From: Codonopsis lanceolata
Lineage: Eukaryota; Streptophyta; Magnoliopsida; Asterales; Campanulaceae
Reading direction: 5' to 3'
Length of the DNA: 64,000 bases
NCBI GenBank assembly: GCA_013146195.2
Contig: CM028377.1
Location: 9,152,239 to 9,216,238, forward strand
The notes below the pieces were generated by a model, which saw nothing but the letters and a program-made list of their open reading frames with translations, had not been told where the DNA came from and did no database searches. Within the stretch, counting starts at the first letter, position 1, and each line of letters begins with the position of its first letter. Positions 1 through 10,929 of this stretch are shown here, one piece after another. A program made the position numbers and the translations under genes.

Positions 1-404
1 TTTGATGTGCTCAGATAGACATTCAATTTTGTCACAAAGAATTTGTTTTCTTCCTTGACTTGATACTTTCTTGTTGGCTGACTATTGAGAGTTTGAATCT
101 CATTTGCCATCATAGATTTCTCAGCAGTAAGTTTTTCACAGTTCTTTGCAAGTTTAACATAGGCTACTCTAAAGGAATTAAATTCTTCAAGCATATCTTG
201 ATTATCCTTGAGAAGTTCTTCCTTACTGAAGCTGTCACTGTTGGTTTCACTTTTATCCAAGGGACTAGGTGAAACTTCGACTTCATTTTCAGAGTCATAG
301 GTAGGACCTGAATCATGAGCTATTAAGCATATGTTAGCTTGCTCACAATCATCTTCCTCCTCTTCTGAATCGGCCTCAAACCATGTAGCAACCTTGTTTG
401 TCTT
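1..404 (-). pseudogene. Continuation of the SIRE-like gag-pol frame after an amber stop
   Basis: Reading on past the TAG at 405-407 in the same minus-strand frame gives an acidic stretch (ADSEEEEDD, then QANICLIAHDS) and a Lys/Glu-rich, probably coiled-coil segment. SIRE/Maximus elements usually carry this kind of extension between the zinc knuckle and protease. Near positions 40-50 the better coiled-coil reading shifts frame, which suggests a 1-nt indel. The feature is cut by the window edge, so protease and the rest of pol are not visible. The stop codon and apparent shift argue for a decayed copy. Confidence 0.6.
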
Positions 405-1433
405 CTATGTCTTCACCAAACATACCCTTTTTTTTTTGAATTTTCTATAAGTAGGTTTTCGGTATGCTTCAAATTTTGGCTTTGGACATTTGGAGGCAAA
501 ATGACCAGGTTTTCTACAATTGTAACACACAAGCTCTTCCTTAGATGAGCTTTCACCAATCTTCCTAAAAGGTTGTTGGTGTGTGTTCTTCCTTCCATAT
601 TTTGCAAATTTTTGAAAACGTTTTACAAACATAGCAAATTGTTCATCTGATAGAAAATCATTTTCACAGGAGGAAGTGGAAGGTTTGTTTTCAACAGTGG
701 TTTCTTCTTGGACCATGGCTGGAAAAGACATAGTTCTGAACTGTTTGTCTTGCTCTAGAGCTTGATTTACTTCTAGCTCATAAACCTTCAAACTTGCGTA
801 GAGACTACGGAGAGTCATCTCGTTTAAGTTTTTGGATTCTTTCATAGCCGTGGTCTTAACATGCCATAAGCTACCTAGAGAGGCTAGAAACCTCATGTTC
901 ATTTCCTTTTTGTCATAAGTTTTACCAAGAGAAAAGCAACTATTTATTACCTCACTGAAGCGATCGTATGCTTGTCTCAAGGTTTCCTTAGGATCCTTTT
1001 TAAAGGAATCAAACTGCTGGATGTATGTGTACTTTCTGTTATCTCTTGTATCTTGGTCTCCTTCCAAGTATTCCACAAGAGCTTCCCACATATCTTTTGC
1101 AGTTGTACATCGAATCACTTGGTGGTATGTGCTTGTGTCTAGAGAGCTAGCGATGACATTGATTGCTTTGCTATCAAGCTCTACCAGTTTTCTGTCATCC
1201 TCTGTCCATTCAGATTCTTCTTTAGGTACTTCTGCAGGATTCCCAGTGATGGAGGCAAGAAGATTGGCCTTCATTGGTACATGTTGACCTGCAGTAACGC
1301 ACTTCCATAATCTGTTGTCAATAGAGTTCATAAATCGCATTACTTTATCCTTCCATACATCAAAATGACCTTCTTCTAATATTGAGACGTGGTTAGCATT
1401 AGATTTAGGCAGCATGTAGTGTGTTTGTGTCAT
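405..1433 (-). CDS. SIRE/Maximus-type Ty1/copia Gag (capsid and zinc knuckle)
   Basis: A 342-codon open frame encodes a copia Gag, the structural protein that packages element RNA in virus-like particles. Residues ~20-240 match the UBN2-type gag fold, with landmarks such as FDVWKDKVMRFM, DMWEALVEYLEG and RSLYASLKVYE. A CCHC zinc knuckle (CYNCRKPGHFASKC) lies near residues 303-316, followed by a basic tail. The start chosen is the first ATG after the minus-strand primer-binding site and LTR, ~55 bases downstream of the PBS. The frame ends at a TAG (405-407), but the same frame is open beyond it, so this may be one gag-pol frame with a premature amber stop. Family assignment is from motifs; lineage (SIRE/Maximus) rests on the gag type plus the extension beyond the stop. 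Confidence 0.85.
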   Translation of the reverse strand: MTQTHYMLPKSNANHVSILEEGHFDVWKDKVMRFMNSIDNRLWKCVTAGQHVPMKANLLASITGNPAEVPKEESEWTEDDRKLVELDSKAINVIASSLDTSTYHQVIRCTTAKDMWEALVEYLEGDQDTRDNRKYTYIQQFDSFKKDPKETLRQAYDRFSEVINSCFSLGKTYDKKEMNMRFLASLGSLWHVKTTAMKESKNLNEMTLRSLYASLKVYELEVNQALEQDKQFRTMSFPAMVQEETTVENKPSTSSCENDFLSDEQFAMFVKRFQKFAKYGRKNTHQQPFRKIGESSSKEELVCYNCRKPGHFASKCPKPKFEAYRKPTYRKFKKKRVCLVKT

Positions 1434-1489
1434 TTGATCGTATCTCTCAAGAGTTTAATCTCGGAAAAACTTGTTTTCAAAGAGTAAAT

Positions 1490-1500
1490 CTCTGATACCA
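1490..1500 (-). other. Primer-binding site (initiator Met tRNA) of the SIRE-like element
   Basis: On the minus strand this reads TGGTATCAGAG, complementary to the 3' end of plant initiator-methionine tRNA. It sits 2 nt inside the inferred LTR end at 1503 and upstream of gag. This fixes element orientation and the LTR inner boundary. Confidence 0.85.
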
Positions 1501-1502
1501 AT

Positions 1503-2712
1503 TGTGGGTCCCAACGGGCACAATAATAAGCTAGAAGGGGGGGGGGCTTGAATAGCTTATTGTACACTTAAAAACTTTTTAGTAAGTTCTTTGAAGAGTA
1601 CTTGCAATCTATTGAAAAGATTGAAGTAGCGGAAGTCCTTCAAAGTATCTGTTACAGGTCTGCCGATAAGGACTACCGGTAGACCTTTTACAAGTTACTT
1701 AAGTTCTGCTGTAAAAATGATAAAGATAATCAAAGTACTAAACAGTTCAAATAGCAGACAAACAGTAAGGAAATAACACAACTATTTTGGGATGGTTCAC
1801 ACTATAAAGAGTGCTACGTCCACCACCAAGGTAGTCAACCTTGAATTTAAATAGTGCACTATGTTTTCCACTAGATCTATTACAAAGAATATTCCTAATG
1901 GATCGTGTACAAAATATTGACTTGTGTTTGGGGTCTAGGGAATTAAATATCTGTAAATACATGATATTTAATTTGTGCAGAAGTATAGTTAATGAATGAA
2001 TAACAACAAGAAGTATGGAAATAAAAGTTGATGCTCGATTTTTTGTTGTTGACGAGGACTTCTAGATCTGTTGAGGATCTCTTTAATGCACTGAGTTGTA
2101 AGACTTGGAGTTATAGAGTTTCAGAGCAATCCTTTAAAGTGTTCGATCGATTTTGTACAGTGTCATCTCTCCAGTCTTCAATGATAGTATTTATAGCAGG
2201 TGCACTTCAAAAAGATCCGTTGGAGAAGACGAAGACTTTAACAGCTCTATTATGTATGCATTAAATGCATGGGGCTATCAGTCAAGAAATTCGTCTTCAC
2301 AGATATCTAGAGTAGGGAATGATTTCTGAGATCTTCGAAAAGTGGGCAATCTAGATGTCAGATTTGAGAGTTGTTGGTGAGGTGACACGCTTTCTGCTTT
2401 CGTTCGGGGCGAAAAGTTTTCCTGTTTTTCGGAAAGCTGCTTTCGACGGGCTTGATATGTCAGGGAATGTCTCAGTTTAAATTCAAACAGTGATGAGATA
2501 GATTTAAACTGATCCATTTAATCATTGAAGGATAGGACACGTCATGATAGGCCAGGTGGACACAAGGTCTGCCGTTTGTAAGCGTTGAGCAGGTCTTCCG
2601 GTGAAGCTTGTGAAGAGGTCTTCCGCTGAACCTGTGAACTCCTATAAAAACTATACTAGGCAAAGTTCTATACACAGTTGCCACGCTAATCGATACGCAG
2701 CCCGATTAGCCA
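1503..2712 (-). mobile_element. 5' LTR of the SIRE-like copia element
   Basis: The inner end is set by the PBS: on the plus strand the LTR opens with TGTGGGTCCC at 1503. The outer end is less certain. I place it at the CA at 2711-2712, giving a TG...CA repeat of about 1.2 kb, usual for SIRE-type LTRs. The partner LTR lies outside the window, so neither the target-site duplication nor LTR identity can be checked. A G-rich run (1540-1548) and repeated AGGTCTTCCG motifs (2594-2624) lie inside. Confidence 0.6.
2685..2710. repeat. Perfect 8-bp inverted repeat at the outer LTR end
   Basis: GCTAATCG (2685-2692) and CGATTAGC (2703-2710) are exact reverse complements separated by 10 nt. They lie at the proposed outer edge of the SIRE-like LTR, so the stem may be a terminal feature or a boundary clue. 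No function is assigned. Confidence 0.5.
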
Positions 2713-3556
2713 CTGAAGTATAAAACTAATGTAATGAACTGAACATATATAAATCTAACATAAGAATCAACAAACCCAATTCCCAAACAGACCCGAAGAT
2801 TCCGTCCACCCGCCGCCGACTCCTTCCTCCTCTGTTCACCCCAACCCAATTCCCAATATATTTTTTCATTAGACCCCTTTGGGTTTCTAATACCACATAA
2901 ATGGAATAATTGTTATTTAAAGGGGGGCAAAATAGAGATTTCACTCATATTTAACGGTGAAGCTAACGTCCATCCAAAATATAGGCACGCTTGCATCATT
3001 AATTTAGTTCAGTGGCCTCATTGCAAGTTTTAAACTTTCGGTGACCGCCTTGCAATTTTTTAAAAAATTGGGTGGCCAAATGGAGGGTTTTGCCAATTTG
3101 AAATAATAATAGTAATTTGATGTCAACGTTTTATCCGTCAAAAAGTTGACTTTTTTGGAAGGAGTAGGTAGTGTCTTATTCTATAGTTTGCATCCAGCGT
3201 CTTTGGAAGTTTGAACACGTGAGAATAAGAGAAGAAAAAATGAAATTCAAGTTTTTCTTTTTATTTTTTTTATTTTTTTTAACGTATAACTTATACTCCT
3301 TTTACCATAAATTATTGTCATATTTAATTTCTTTTGGTCAAACTCAATGATATTTAAGCGTAAATTTAACGTTTATATTTTTTTCCAATTTTATAAAACA
3401 CGTTATTAAGTGATATTACTTAAAAAATACTATAAATTACGTGTTCTATGGTTTACAAAAAAAATAGAAAATATATGTCAATTTTGCGGTTAAAAAAATA
3501 TGTGATTAAAAAAAGTCAAAAGGGATTGTCATTTTACCTTTAATTTATGTTAGTGC
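2713..3556. other. AT-rich intergenic stretch, no gene seen
   Basis: I see only short chance frames, homopolymer runs and AT-rich sequence. Nothing here resembles a coding exon, RNA gene or terminal repeat that I recognise. Confidence 0.5.
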
Positions 3557-3896
3557 ATTTGTTTAAAATAATGTTTTGATGATCGATATTTAGGTTAGAA
3601 TTATCTTTAAAAAATTATTATTTGTATGTACAAGAGTTTTTAACTCTTTTTTTTTTTTTAAGAAGTATGAGCTATTTTTGAAACAGTAAGTGCTGGAAAC
3701 AAGCTTTGTGCAAAAACAACTAAGATTTGTTTAAAATAATGTTTGGATGATCGATATTTAGGTTAGAATTATCTTTAAAAAATTATGATTTGTATGTACA
3801 AGAGTTTTTAACCTTTTTTTTTTTTTTGTAAGAAGTATGAGCTATTTTTGAAACAGGTAAGTGCTGGAAACAAGCTTTGTGCAAAAAAAACTAAGA
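3557..3896. repeat. Two-copy tandem duplication, ~168 bp unit
   Basis: Copy 1 (3557-3724) and copy 2 (3725-3896) are near identical. Both begin ATTTGTTTAAAATAATG and end around GTGCAAAAA-ACTAAGA, differing by a few substitutions and T-run length. The unit is non-coding. A recent local duplication is the simplest explanation. Confidence 0.85.
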
Positions 3897-3910
3897 TTAA
3901 AAAATAATTA

Positions 3911-4173
3911 TACTCCCTCCATCCCTAAATAATCATTCTAGTTGACCTGACGCATAGTTTAAGAAAAAACAATTGACTTGATTAGTTATATTAGTTTAAT
4001 GTGTAGTTTTATCTTTAAAGCCCATGTATATGTGGTCCATAATTAAAGTAGAGTGAAAAAATAAGGATAAATTGATAAAAATGATGTTCTAAAAAGATAA
4101 ATTTTAAACAGAATAATTATTTTTGAAAGGATAAAAAAGAAAGGAGAACGATAATTTAGGAACATGGAGAGTA
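3911..4173. mobile_element. Stowaway-like MITE
   Basis: A ~260-bp element has imperfect terminal inverted repeats. The left end starts CTCCCTCCATCCCTAAATAA, and the right end is its approximate reverse complement with indels (ending ATTTAGGAACATGGAGAG). The dinucleotide TA flanks both sides. TIR type, size and TA duplication fit Tc1/mariner-derived Stowaway elements. It has no coding capacity and would depend on a transposase elsewhere. Confidence 0.75.
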
Positions 4174-4471
4174 TTAAGCAAACAACAAACAACTAACAGC
4201 TAAGATCATAAACAAACACATGTTACTTTCAACAAGTTATTATTGAATAAGTTTGACAACCAAAGAAGTGAACTCAAGTTAAAAATAAGAGTCGTTACAT
4301 AACAGTTCTTTCTCTTATTCTGCGGATCTCTTCCAATGAAGAAAATGTTACCTTCAAAATCAGCTCTCACATAAGAAAATACAATTCCGGATATAAAGAG
4401 AATGTAATAAGATTCCGTTTGTTTTATAAAAAAATATTTTCAAAAAATGATTTTTAAATTTTCTGGTGTTG

Positions 4472-4534
4472 GGATAATGTTTAGAAAATGACTTACGGAG
4501 TTGTTGGTCTTATGTCATTTTCCAAACATTATCC
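4472..4534. repeat. Foldback: 21-bp inverted repeat
   Basis: The left arm (4472-4492, GGATAATGTTTAGAAAATGA...) and right arm (4514-4534) are reverse complements with one mismatch, separated by 21 nt. A CCGTTTGTTTTA motif just upstream (4414-4425), like the terminal repeat of the Tourist-like element at 4749, suggests a second, shorter or broken relative. Confidence 0.65.
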
Positions 4535-4737
4535 AAACACAACAATAATAAAGGACTCGGGACCAGCCCCTCCATGTGGCACTAGGACCCACACTTGGCC
4601 AAAAACAACCAATTGGACACACGCAATTCTCACGGCCAATCCAAATTCTCCTAAACACAAGGATAAACCACAATTAAAAGAAGCTTGACACGTGAAAATT
4701 TGCCAAAGAACGAAGCTGTCCGAAAATTAATGCAAGG

Positions 4738-5941
4738 TGTTGAATTTAGGTTCTTTTTGTTTTACGAAAAATCATTTTCAGAAAATTGTTTTTAGAAAAT
4801 GAAAAAAATTTATTTTTGGGTGTTTAGTAAATCTTTTGAAAATATATCAAAAAATATTTACAGATGTTTGACAAATATACAAAAAATATTACGAAAAACA
4901 ATATATGAATTAAAAAAATATATGTTTTAATATTTATGCACATATTGAATATAAGTTAGTGTTAAACTTGTAAGTAGTTTTTCTTTAGTAGCCCTGAATT
5001 TATCATTAGTGGTGAAATCAATAACGTCAATCTTTTTTTAATCTCTGTTGATAATTGATATGAAAAAAAAACGTTTTAAAATAGAAAATGAATAATGTTT
5101 AGGATGTTCCTAGAAAATATTACGGAAAAGTATATATGGATAAATACAAAAAAATATATTCTAATATTAATGCACATATTGAATATAAAATAGTGTTGAA
5201 CTTTAAGTAATTTTTCTTTAGTATCCCTCAATTTATCATTAGTGATATCAAATCAAGGTCTATCTTTTTTCAATCTCACAATAACAAATATTTTTTTTGA
5301 TAATTGATATGAAAAAATGTTTTAAAATAAAAAAATTTATCAATATTTAGGATGTCTCTAAATAATATAGTTAACACTAATTTTAGGACGTAGTGATTAT
5401 TTATTAAAATTATAATTTATAATTAGTGTGCACAAACTTCATTTATATTTCTAAACAATTTATTTGTTAGTGAAATATTGTGTGTAAGTAAATATGTGTA
5501 ATTGAAAAAGGGGGCGGAGGGTGCCCGAACATTTGGAAAATGACTTACGAAAAATGAATCTGTAAGTCATTTTCCAGAAAAGAAGCCTTCATTTTCCATT
5601 AACTTGAAAAACCTTTTACGTTGATTACATTTTCTTAAGTTTATCAAACACTGGAAAATGAGGAAAACGTTTTCCGGAAGTTATTTTCCGTGAAACAAAC
5701 GGAGCCTTAGAAATGAATGATTATGAAATTGAGAGAGAATCTCATTCCATTATTTCTTTATATCTCCTTAATTGTGATACAGAAGAAAGGAACTGTGTTT
5801 TTTATATTTACACAAAGAATGAGGAGAAACTAATCTGTAGCAAACCCAATTGCCTAGCTATTACATATTGACACTCGACACCCTTATAGACAAGTCCTAC
5901 AACTATGAGAAAATTACACACGACACCCTTATACTCCAACT
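4738..5941 (-). mobile_element. 3' LTR of the copia element, split by a MITE
   Basis: The LTR lies in two pieces, 4738-4748 and 5710-5941, with the Tourist-like element and its TTA duplication between them. Removing the insertion gives a repeat that aligns end to end with the 5' LTR at 12252-12495 (about 240 bp). Its minus-strand start shows AGTTGGAG where the 5' copy has TGTTGGAG, so the terminal T looks mutated. Confidence 0.85.
4749..5706. mobile_element. Tourist/PIF-Harbinger-like non-autonomous element (958 bp)
   Basis: The left end GGTTCTTTTTGTTTTACG and the reverse complement of the right end, GGCTCCGTTTGTTTCACG, form imperfect terminal inverted repeats. A 3-bp TTA duplication flanks them (4746-4748 and 5707-5709); TTA/TAA target sites and GG-start TIRs typify PIF/Harbinger MITEs. 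Inside are an approximate direct duplication of ~220 bp (around 4910-5060 and 5130-5280) and a perfect 14-bp inverted repeat (5535-5548 with 5562-5575). There is no transposase. Confidence 0.8.
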
Positions 5942-5953
5942 CCCCCCCCCCCC
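5942..5953 (-). other. Polypurine tract of the copia element
   Basis: A run of twelve C on the plus strand, G on the minus strand, sits immediately upstream of the 3' LTR in element orientation. This is where plus-strand DNA synthesis is primed. Confidence 0.7.
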
Positions 5954-6052
5954 TCAAGTTGACAGTGAGAAAAGATTGCGCACAGACAACTTGGACACCA
6001 AATACACCAATTGAGACTCAGGCAGAGCCTTGGTAAACATATCTGCCAGTTG

Positions 6053-7455
6053 CTATTTTGAAGGAACGTGAGAGGTGACAACAATCCCTTGTTCAATCTT
6101 CTCTCGGATTATGTGACAATCAATGTCAATATGTTTGGTGCGCTCATGATATACATGATTGGTAGCAATGTGCAATACAGCTTTGTTGTCACAAAACAAA
6201 GAGGTAGGAGCAGAAAGATACACAAGAAGACTTTGCAAGAGAGACTTCAACCACACCAAATCACAACATGTAGAGGCCATGGATCTATATTCAGATTCGG
6301 CAAAAGATCTGGAAACAGTAGAATGCTTTTTACTCTTCCATGAAATCAAAGAAGAACCCAAAAAAATACAAAAACCTATAATGGATCGTCTGGAAGTAGG
6401 ATAGGTTGCCCAATTAGCATCACACTACCCTGTGAGAACTGAAGAAGACTGAGATAAGAAAAACATGCCTTGACCAGGAACCTGCTTAAGGTACCTGACA
6501 ACCTTCTTTTCAACTTCAAAGTGTGGTTTTCTAGGCTGAGACAAAAATTGGCTCAAAACTTGCACAACATAAGACAGATCAGGTCTGGTAATTATTAGAT
6601 ATATGAGCCTTCCAACAAGCCTTCGATATTGGTATGGATTGGAAATAAGAGGACCAATATCTACAGATAGACCATGATTGGTAGGGAGAGGAAGTCTAGA
6701 AGCTTTAGCATTGGACATACCTGTTTCTTTGATGATGTCCATTACATACTTTCTCTAGTGTAGACAAATCCCAGTAGTATTCCTAGCTAATTCCAGCCCT
6801 AGGAAATATTTCAATTGACCAAGATCTCTAATGGAGAACTGGGTGTGAAGATATTGTTGAAGAAGGGTAATGGCAGTAGAAGATGATCCTGTGATAACTA
6901 TGTCATCAACATAGACCAAAAGGGCAGTAAAACCACCATCAGACTCCATAGTGAATAGGGTATGGTCAGAAGCAGCCTATTTATAACCAAATGCCTTCAA
7001 TATAGTGGACAGTTTATGAAACCACTGTCTAGGGTCCTGCTTCAACCCATACAGAGACTTGGTAAGCCTGCGCACTTGAGGAGTATTATCCTCAGTTAGA
7101 GGAGGACAATAACCAGGAGGTAGAGTCATAAAGACTTCTTCAATAAGGTTTCCATGCAAAAAAGCATTGGAGACATCCATTTGATGAAGAGGCCAACCTC
7201 TCATTGCAGCAACAACTAAAAGAACTCTGACTGTTGTCATCTTAGCAACAGGGATAAATGTCTCAAAGTAATCTAGACCTTCTGTCTGTGTGAACCACTT
7301 AGAAACCAATCTAGCTTTATACTTTTTCCATAGTGCCATCATGTAAGTACTTCACTTTACAAATCCATTTGCAACCAACAGGCTTCTTTCCAGAGGGTAA
7401 AGGCTGCAAAATCTATGTTTTATTTCTCTCTAGTGCATCCAATTTAGATGCCATA
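6053..7455 (-). pseudogene. Copia reverse transcriptase and RNase H, interrupted
   Basis: In minus-strand order the frame gives the RT start (VGCKWICKVKY), KARLV, the palm region (MDVSNAFLHGNL), TKSLYGLKQ, the catalytic box LLVYVDDIVITG, the connection (RRLVGRLIYL, TRPDLSYVV) and RNase H (AESEYRSMA, FCDNKAVLHIA, HIIREKI). The YVDD catalytic aspartates are intact. In-frame TAG codons occur at about 7410, 6977-6979, 6755-6757 and 6425-6427, and a 1-nt insertion near 7325 shifts frame. Most of the stops fit a Trp or Gln codon hit by one G:C to A:T transition. The product cannot be made as one chain, so this is a relic. Confidence 0.85.
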
Positions 7456-8505
7456 GCCTAACACCAGTGATTGTGTTTCACAGCTTGAGAGTAAGTCTTA
7501 GGCTCAACTGTGATGTCAATATTAGCTATAAAAGTTTGATAGTCCGAAGAGGGATAGGAATATGCCATCACATTATAAACAGAGTGAGGAGGATACATGT
7601 GGTCACAAGAAGGCAAGAAGCAGCAGAGGATTGGGTAAAGACCAGCCTTGTATAATCCTTGAACTTGGCTGGAAGAGTTTTGGTTCTAGTAGGTCTAGAA
7701 GGAATGGATATAGTTGGTATAGGAGGAGTAGGAGACTCAAATGGTATCGAAGAAGCTAGAATATCAGGAGAAGAATCTGGAATATCAGGAGAAGAATCTG
7801 GAATATCAAGAGATGTGGAGACAGAAGGATACAAGTCCTCATCTACAGTGTCACAGAAGGATGGATGAAACTGGGCATCAGTATAGACATCATGAGATGC
7901 AGAGAAAGGAAAGTGAGCTTCATGAAATATTATATCTCTACTATAGAAGACCTATCTAGTATTCAAGTCATACAATTTGTAAGCCTTTTTTCCCAAAAGG
8001 GTAACCCATAAAAGCACACTTCCTTGCTCTAGGCCCAAACTTGTCTCTATTATGACTAAGAATAAAGGCATAGCAAAGACACCCAAATACCTTCATATGA
8101 GAATAGGAGGGAACATATCCAGTAAGGATTTCATAGGGAGTTTTAAACTTCAGAACTGAACTAGGTAGTCTATTGATGATGTAAGTGGTAGTTAAGAGAC
8201 AATCTCCCCAAAAAAGAAATGGGAAGATGGATCTGGAATCTAAGAGCCCTAGCAAGTTCAAGTAAATGCCTGTGTTTTCTCTCAGCCCTCCCATTTTGTT
8301 GGGGTGTGGTAACACAAGAGCTTTGGTGGTGGATACCAAGAGAATCCAGTAAAGGAGAGACTGAGTCATTGAAGAACTTAGTCCCATTATCTGAACTAAT
8401 TTCTTTAACATTTGCCCCATATTGTGTTTTGACAAAGGACAAAAAATAAGCCAAATAAGAATATATTTTCTAGCCATGTACTGTATCCTTCCTACTCTTC
8501 CCAAA
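7456..8505 (-). pseudogene. Copia integrase core and linker, degraded
   Basis: The integrase catalytic core is recognisable from FVKTQYGANVKEISSDNG and TPQQNGRAERKHRHLLE, which hold the second Asp and the Glu of the DDE triad. Frames switch at least twice between 8505 and 7968. A typical copia linker follows, with PTRTKTLPAKFKDY and a proline/serine-rich repeat (SSPDIPDSSPDI). Upstream of about 8500 the frame loses homology where the CACTA-type insertion separates it from the N-terminal half of integrase. Confidence 0.75.
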
Positions 8506-10190
8506 TTTTATTGACATGACATAATCAAATAGAACAATATAAATCTAGGCTTAACATCAATAGGTATGCATTTTCCAGATGAATAGTTGTTTCTAAATTA
8601 CCTATCAATCCTTGTGATTTCATAATTCATTTGCCAGAAAGACAGATTGAATGAAAGTAATACTTTGATGGGAGCATAAAACAAATACTGTCATTTGATC
8701 TCTTCTTCCATTTTTGTCATACATGTTATGATTCAGTTTAAGTCTAAATTGCTCCTTGGAATCGAATTCAAGAACTACAGCTAATGAAAGTAATACTTTG
8801 ATGGGAGTTTGCAGCTGAACGACCCAAAAAAAAAAAAAGCATCTACAACTACAAAAATAGCAACCAATGAATGAGCACCTCGCACTTTACTTCAAGAGTT
8901 TATATTCAAATTGATTAGTAAATGCGTTTATGCTACATTGCAAGAAAACTAACTTAACATAACCAGCTTGATACCATTCGGGAACCAAACTCTATTGTTT
9001 AATTTTGCAATTGAGCAGAATCTAGGGTCTGCAATTAAAAAATCTGCAGAAATAATAGTAACTGATATGTGCTATCAAAGGCAAACACGCTTGAATATAG
9101 AAACCTGAAATTAGGTGCAAAAATGAAAGGGGAACGTACGACCCAATTGTTGGCGGGGATGAGGATGATGGTGGAGAGAGAACTGAACTAGGTGTAACTG
9201 ACGGTGAAGAGGACGTAACAAGGGACATCTGTCTAGTAAAGTACCTGTGCATGAGCATCACCATCCTCATCGTCAATGGCAGCGAAATCAGGTAAAACAC
9301 CCACATCTCTCCCATTGACACTCTCTCCTCTTTCTCTCTCTTGGGGGACCAATTTTCCTGGTATGGAAATGGAAGTTTTATTAACGTGGATGAAATGAAC
9401 GCTGGGGTAACACTATAATGCCTAATAAAACCAGTAACAAAAACACTAGAAAGACATAATTAAAAGAAAAAAAAACCCATGAATATGATGGAGTATTATC
9501 CAGTAGATGGGATCGATGCTCTTAGATCAATCTCATACAAATAAAAAAAAATATCAATCAATCAAAGTGAGTACAAGAAAGGTAAGAATTTGAGATTAGA
9601 AATTACGTAAGAATCGCGGAATGTAGAGTAATCTATCGACATATCGAAAACCCGAACACGTAATCCAGCGCCGCAGGAGTCATCTGAGATAAGCCGTAAT
9701 CTCGTGAATCTTTGTCGGCCGGCGAGGTTAAGGAGGCGGTGGCGGTATAGGGTTTTGTTGTTGAGAGGAATGGTGGGGAGACATAGGACGAGGAAGACGG
9801 TGGGGGAGGAGCGAGAAGGGGGAAGACCGGCGGTTAGGAAGAGAGAGAAGATAGGGAAGAAGACTACCGTTCATGTTTGGGTTACCAAATGAAAGATGCT
9901 ATATCCTCTGTTATGTTAATTTTCTAATTAACCCCTTCCCCTCAAAGAAATTGGGCATTCCAAATTTTTCCAGCGAAAATGAAAGCGCGAAAATGTTGGC
10001 GCCTTCAATTGCCAACAAACTAGAGCTCTTTTGTCGCGCATGATTACCAATTTTCTATGAATTTGGTTTCGTAGCCAATTTTATACAGATTTACTATGAA
10101 ATATTATTGTGTAGTTAAATAAGTACATTTACCTATAAATTAACTTTCGTAGTTAAAAATTCGTAGCTAATTCTACATTTTCTTGTAGTG
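8506..10190. mobile_element. Putative non-autonomous CACTA (EnSpm) insertion
   Basis: The right end (minus strand CACTACAAGAAAATG, ending at 10190) matches the CACTA-superfamily terminus. It is preceded by subterminal repeats around TTCGTAGYTA (10060-10170), as in CACTA elements. It splits copia integrase: the part through HCDLWGPY lies at 10200-10260 and the next coding part resumes near 8500. I could not find a matching CACTA motif at the left edge, so that end is truncated or mutated and the boundary is approximate. A 22-base direct repeat (from 8653 and from 8786) lies inside. No transposase is seen. Confidence 0.55.
9250..9900 (-). pseudogene. Gene-like, GC-rich fragment inside the CACTA-type insertion
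   Basis: Two blocks differ in base composition from their AT-rich surroundings. At about 9352-9250 (minus) an open stretch ending DFAAIDDEDGDAHAQ runs up to a good donor CAG|GTACTT. At about 9892-9655 (minus) a pyrimidine-rich, arginine/proline-rich block resembles a plant 5' UTR plus first exon; two overlapping frames are open. I do not recognise the gene. Capture of host exons by a CACTA element is a reasonable reading, but chance openness cannot be excluded. Confidence 0.35.
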
Positions 10191-10862
10191 GGAAAGAATG
10201 ACAGCTGTTGTAAGTTTTGTGTCTATAAGGACCCCATAGATCACAATGAAGTAATGAAAATAGTTTAGTAGATTAAGAGACACTGATGGGAAAGGGTTGT
10301 TTTACTTGTCTAGAAAATTGACATATATCACAAGGTACAACAGAAGATACACTATCAATAGTACAAATATTTAAATGTTTTAAAGAGGAAAGAGGAACAT
10401 GTCCTAATCTCATATGTCACAAAGCATATTCTGGATTAACAGTACTAGACACAGAACAATAAGTTTGAGGTTGAGCAGACTCAGAATCATGTCTGGAAGT
10501 GTTGAATATGTACAGACCATCAATCACTCTATCAATCCCCTTGGTCTGCTTGTGAACCTGGTCCTGCAAGTGACATGTGGAAGCAGAGAAAACAAGGGTA
10601 ATGTTATTATCATTGGCAAACTTTTGACCAGACACCAAGTTGTATTGAAAGGTAGGAGCAAACAGGATATTGTGTAAGACAATGTCTGTTGTGAGTTGAA
10701 CATTACCTTTGTTGGTAATCCTGCAAATATGACCATTGGGCAAGTATAAAGGAAGGTCAACAGAAATAGGATTAACCAGATTGTCAAAGGAGGCAGTAAC
10801 ATAGTCTGTTGCTCAAGTATCCAGGATCCATTCACTAGGGTTATGCCCAAGACTTAAATAGC
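10191..10862 (-). pseudogene. Copia protease, GAG-pre-integrase and integrase N-terminus
   Basis: The minus strand reads through the protease motif region (NPSEWILDT), the flap-to-C-terminus segment (LPNGHICRITNKGNV, LHNILFAPTFQYNLVSG) and the GAG-pre-integrase zinc region (HMRLGHVP, CDICQFSRQ). It ends at HCDLWGPY with the first catalytic Asp of integrase. The protease active-site DTG is destroyed: the glycine codon is TGA at 10813-10815. Another shift lies near 10270. The order and orientation agree with the copia element around it. Confidence 0.8.
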
Positions 10863-10929
10863 ATTTTGGTTTAACATAACTAGTACGTACTAGCAAACTT
10901 ACCTGACATATGGGATTCTGGACTATCCA

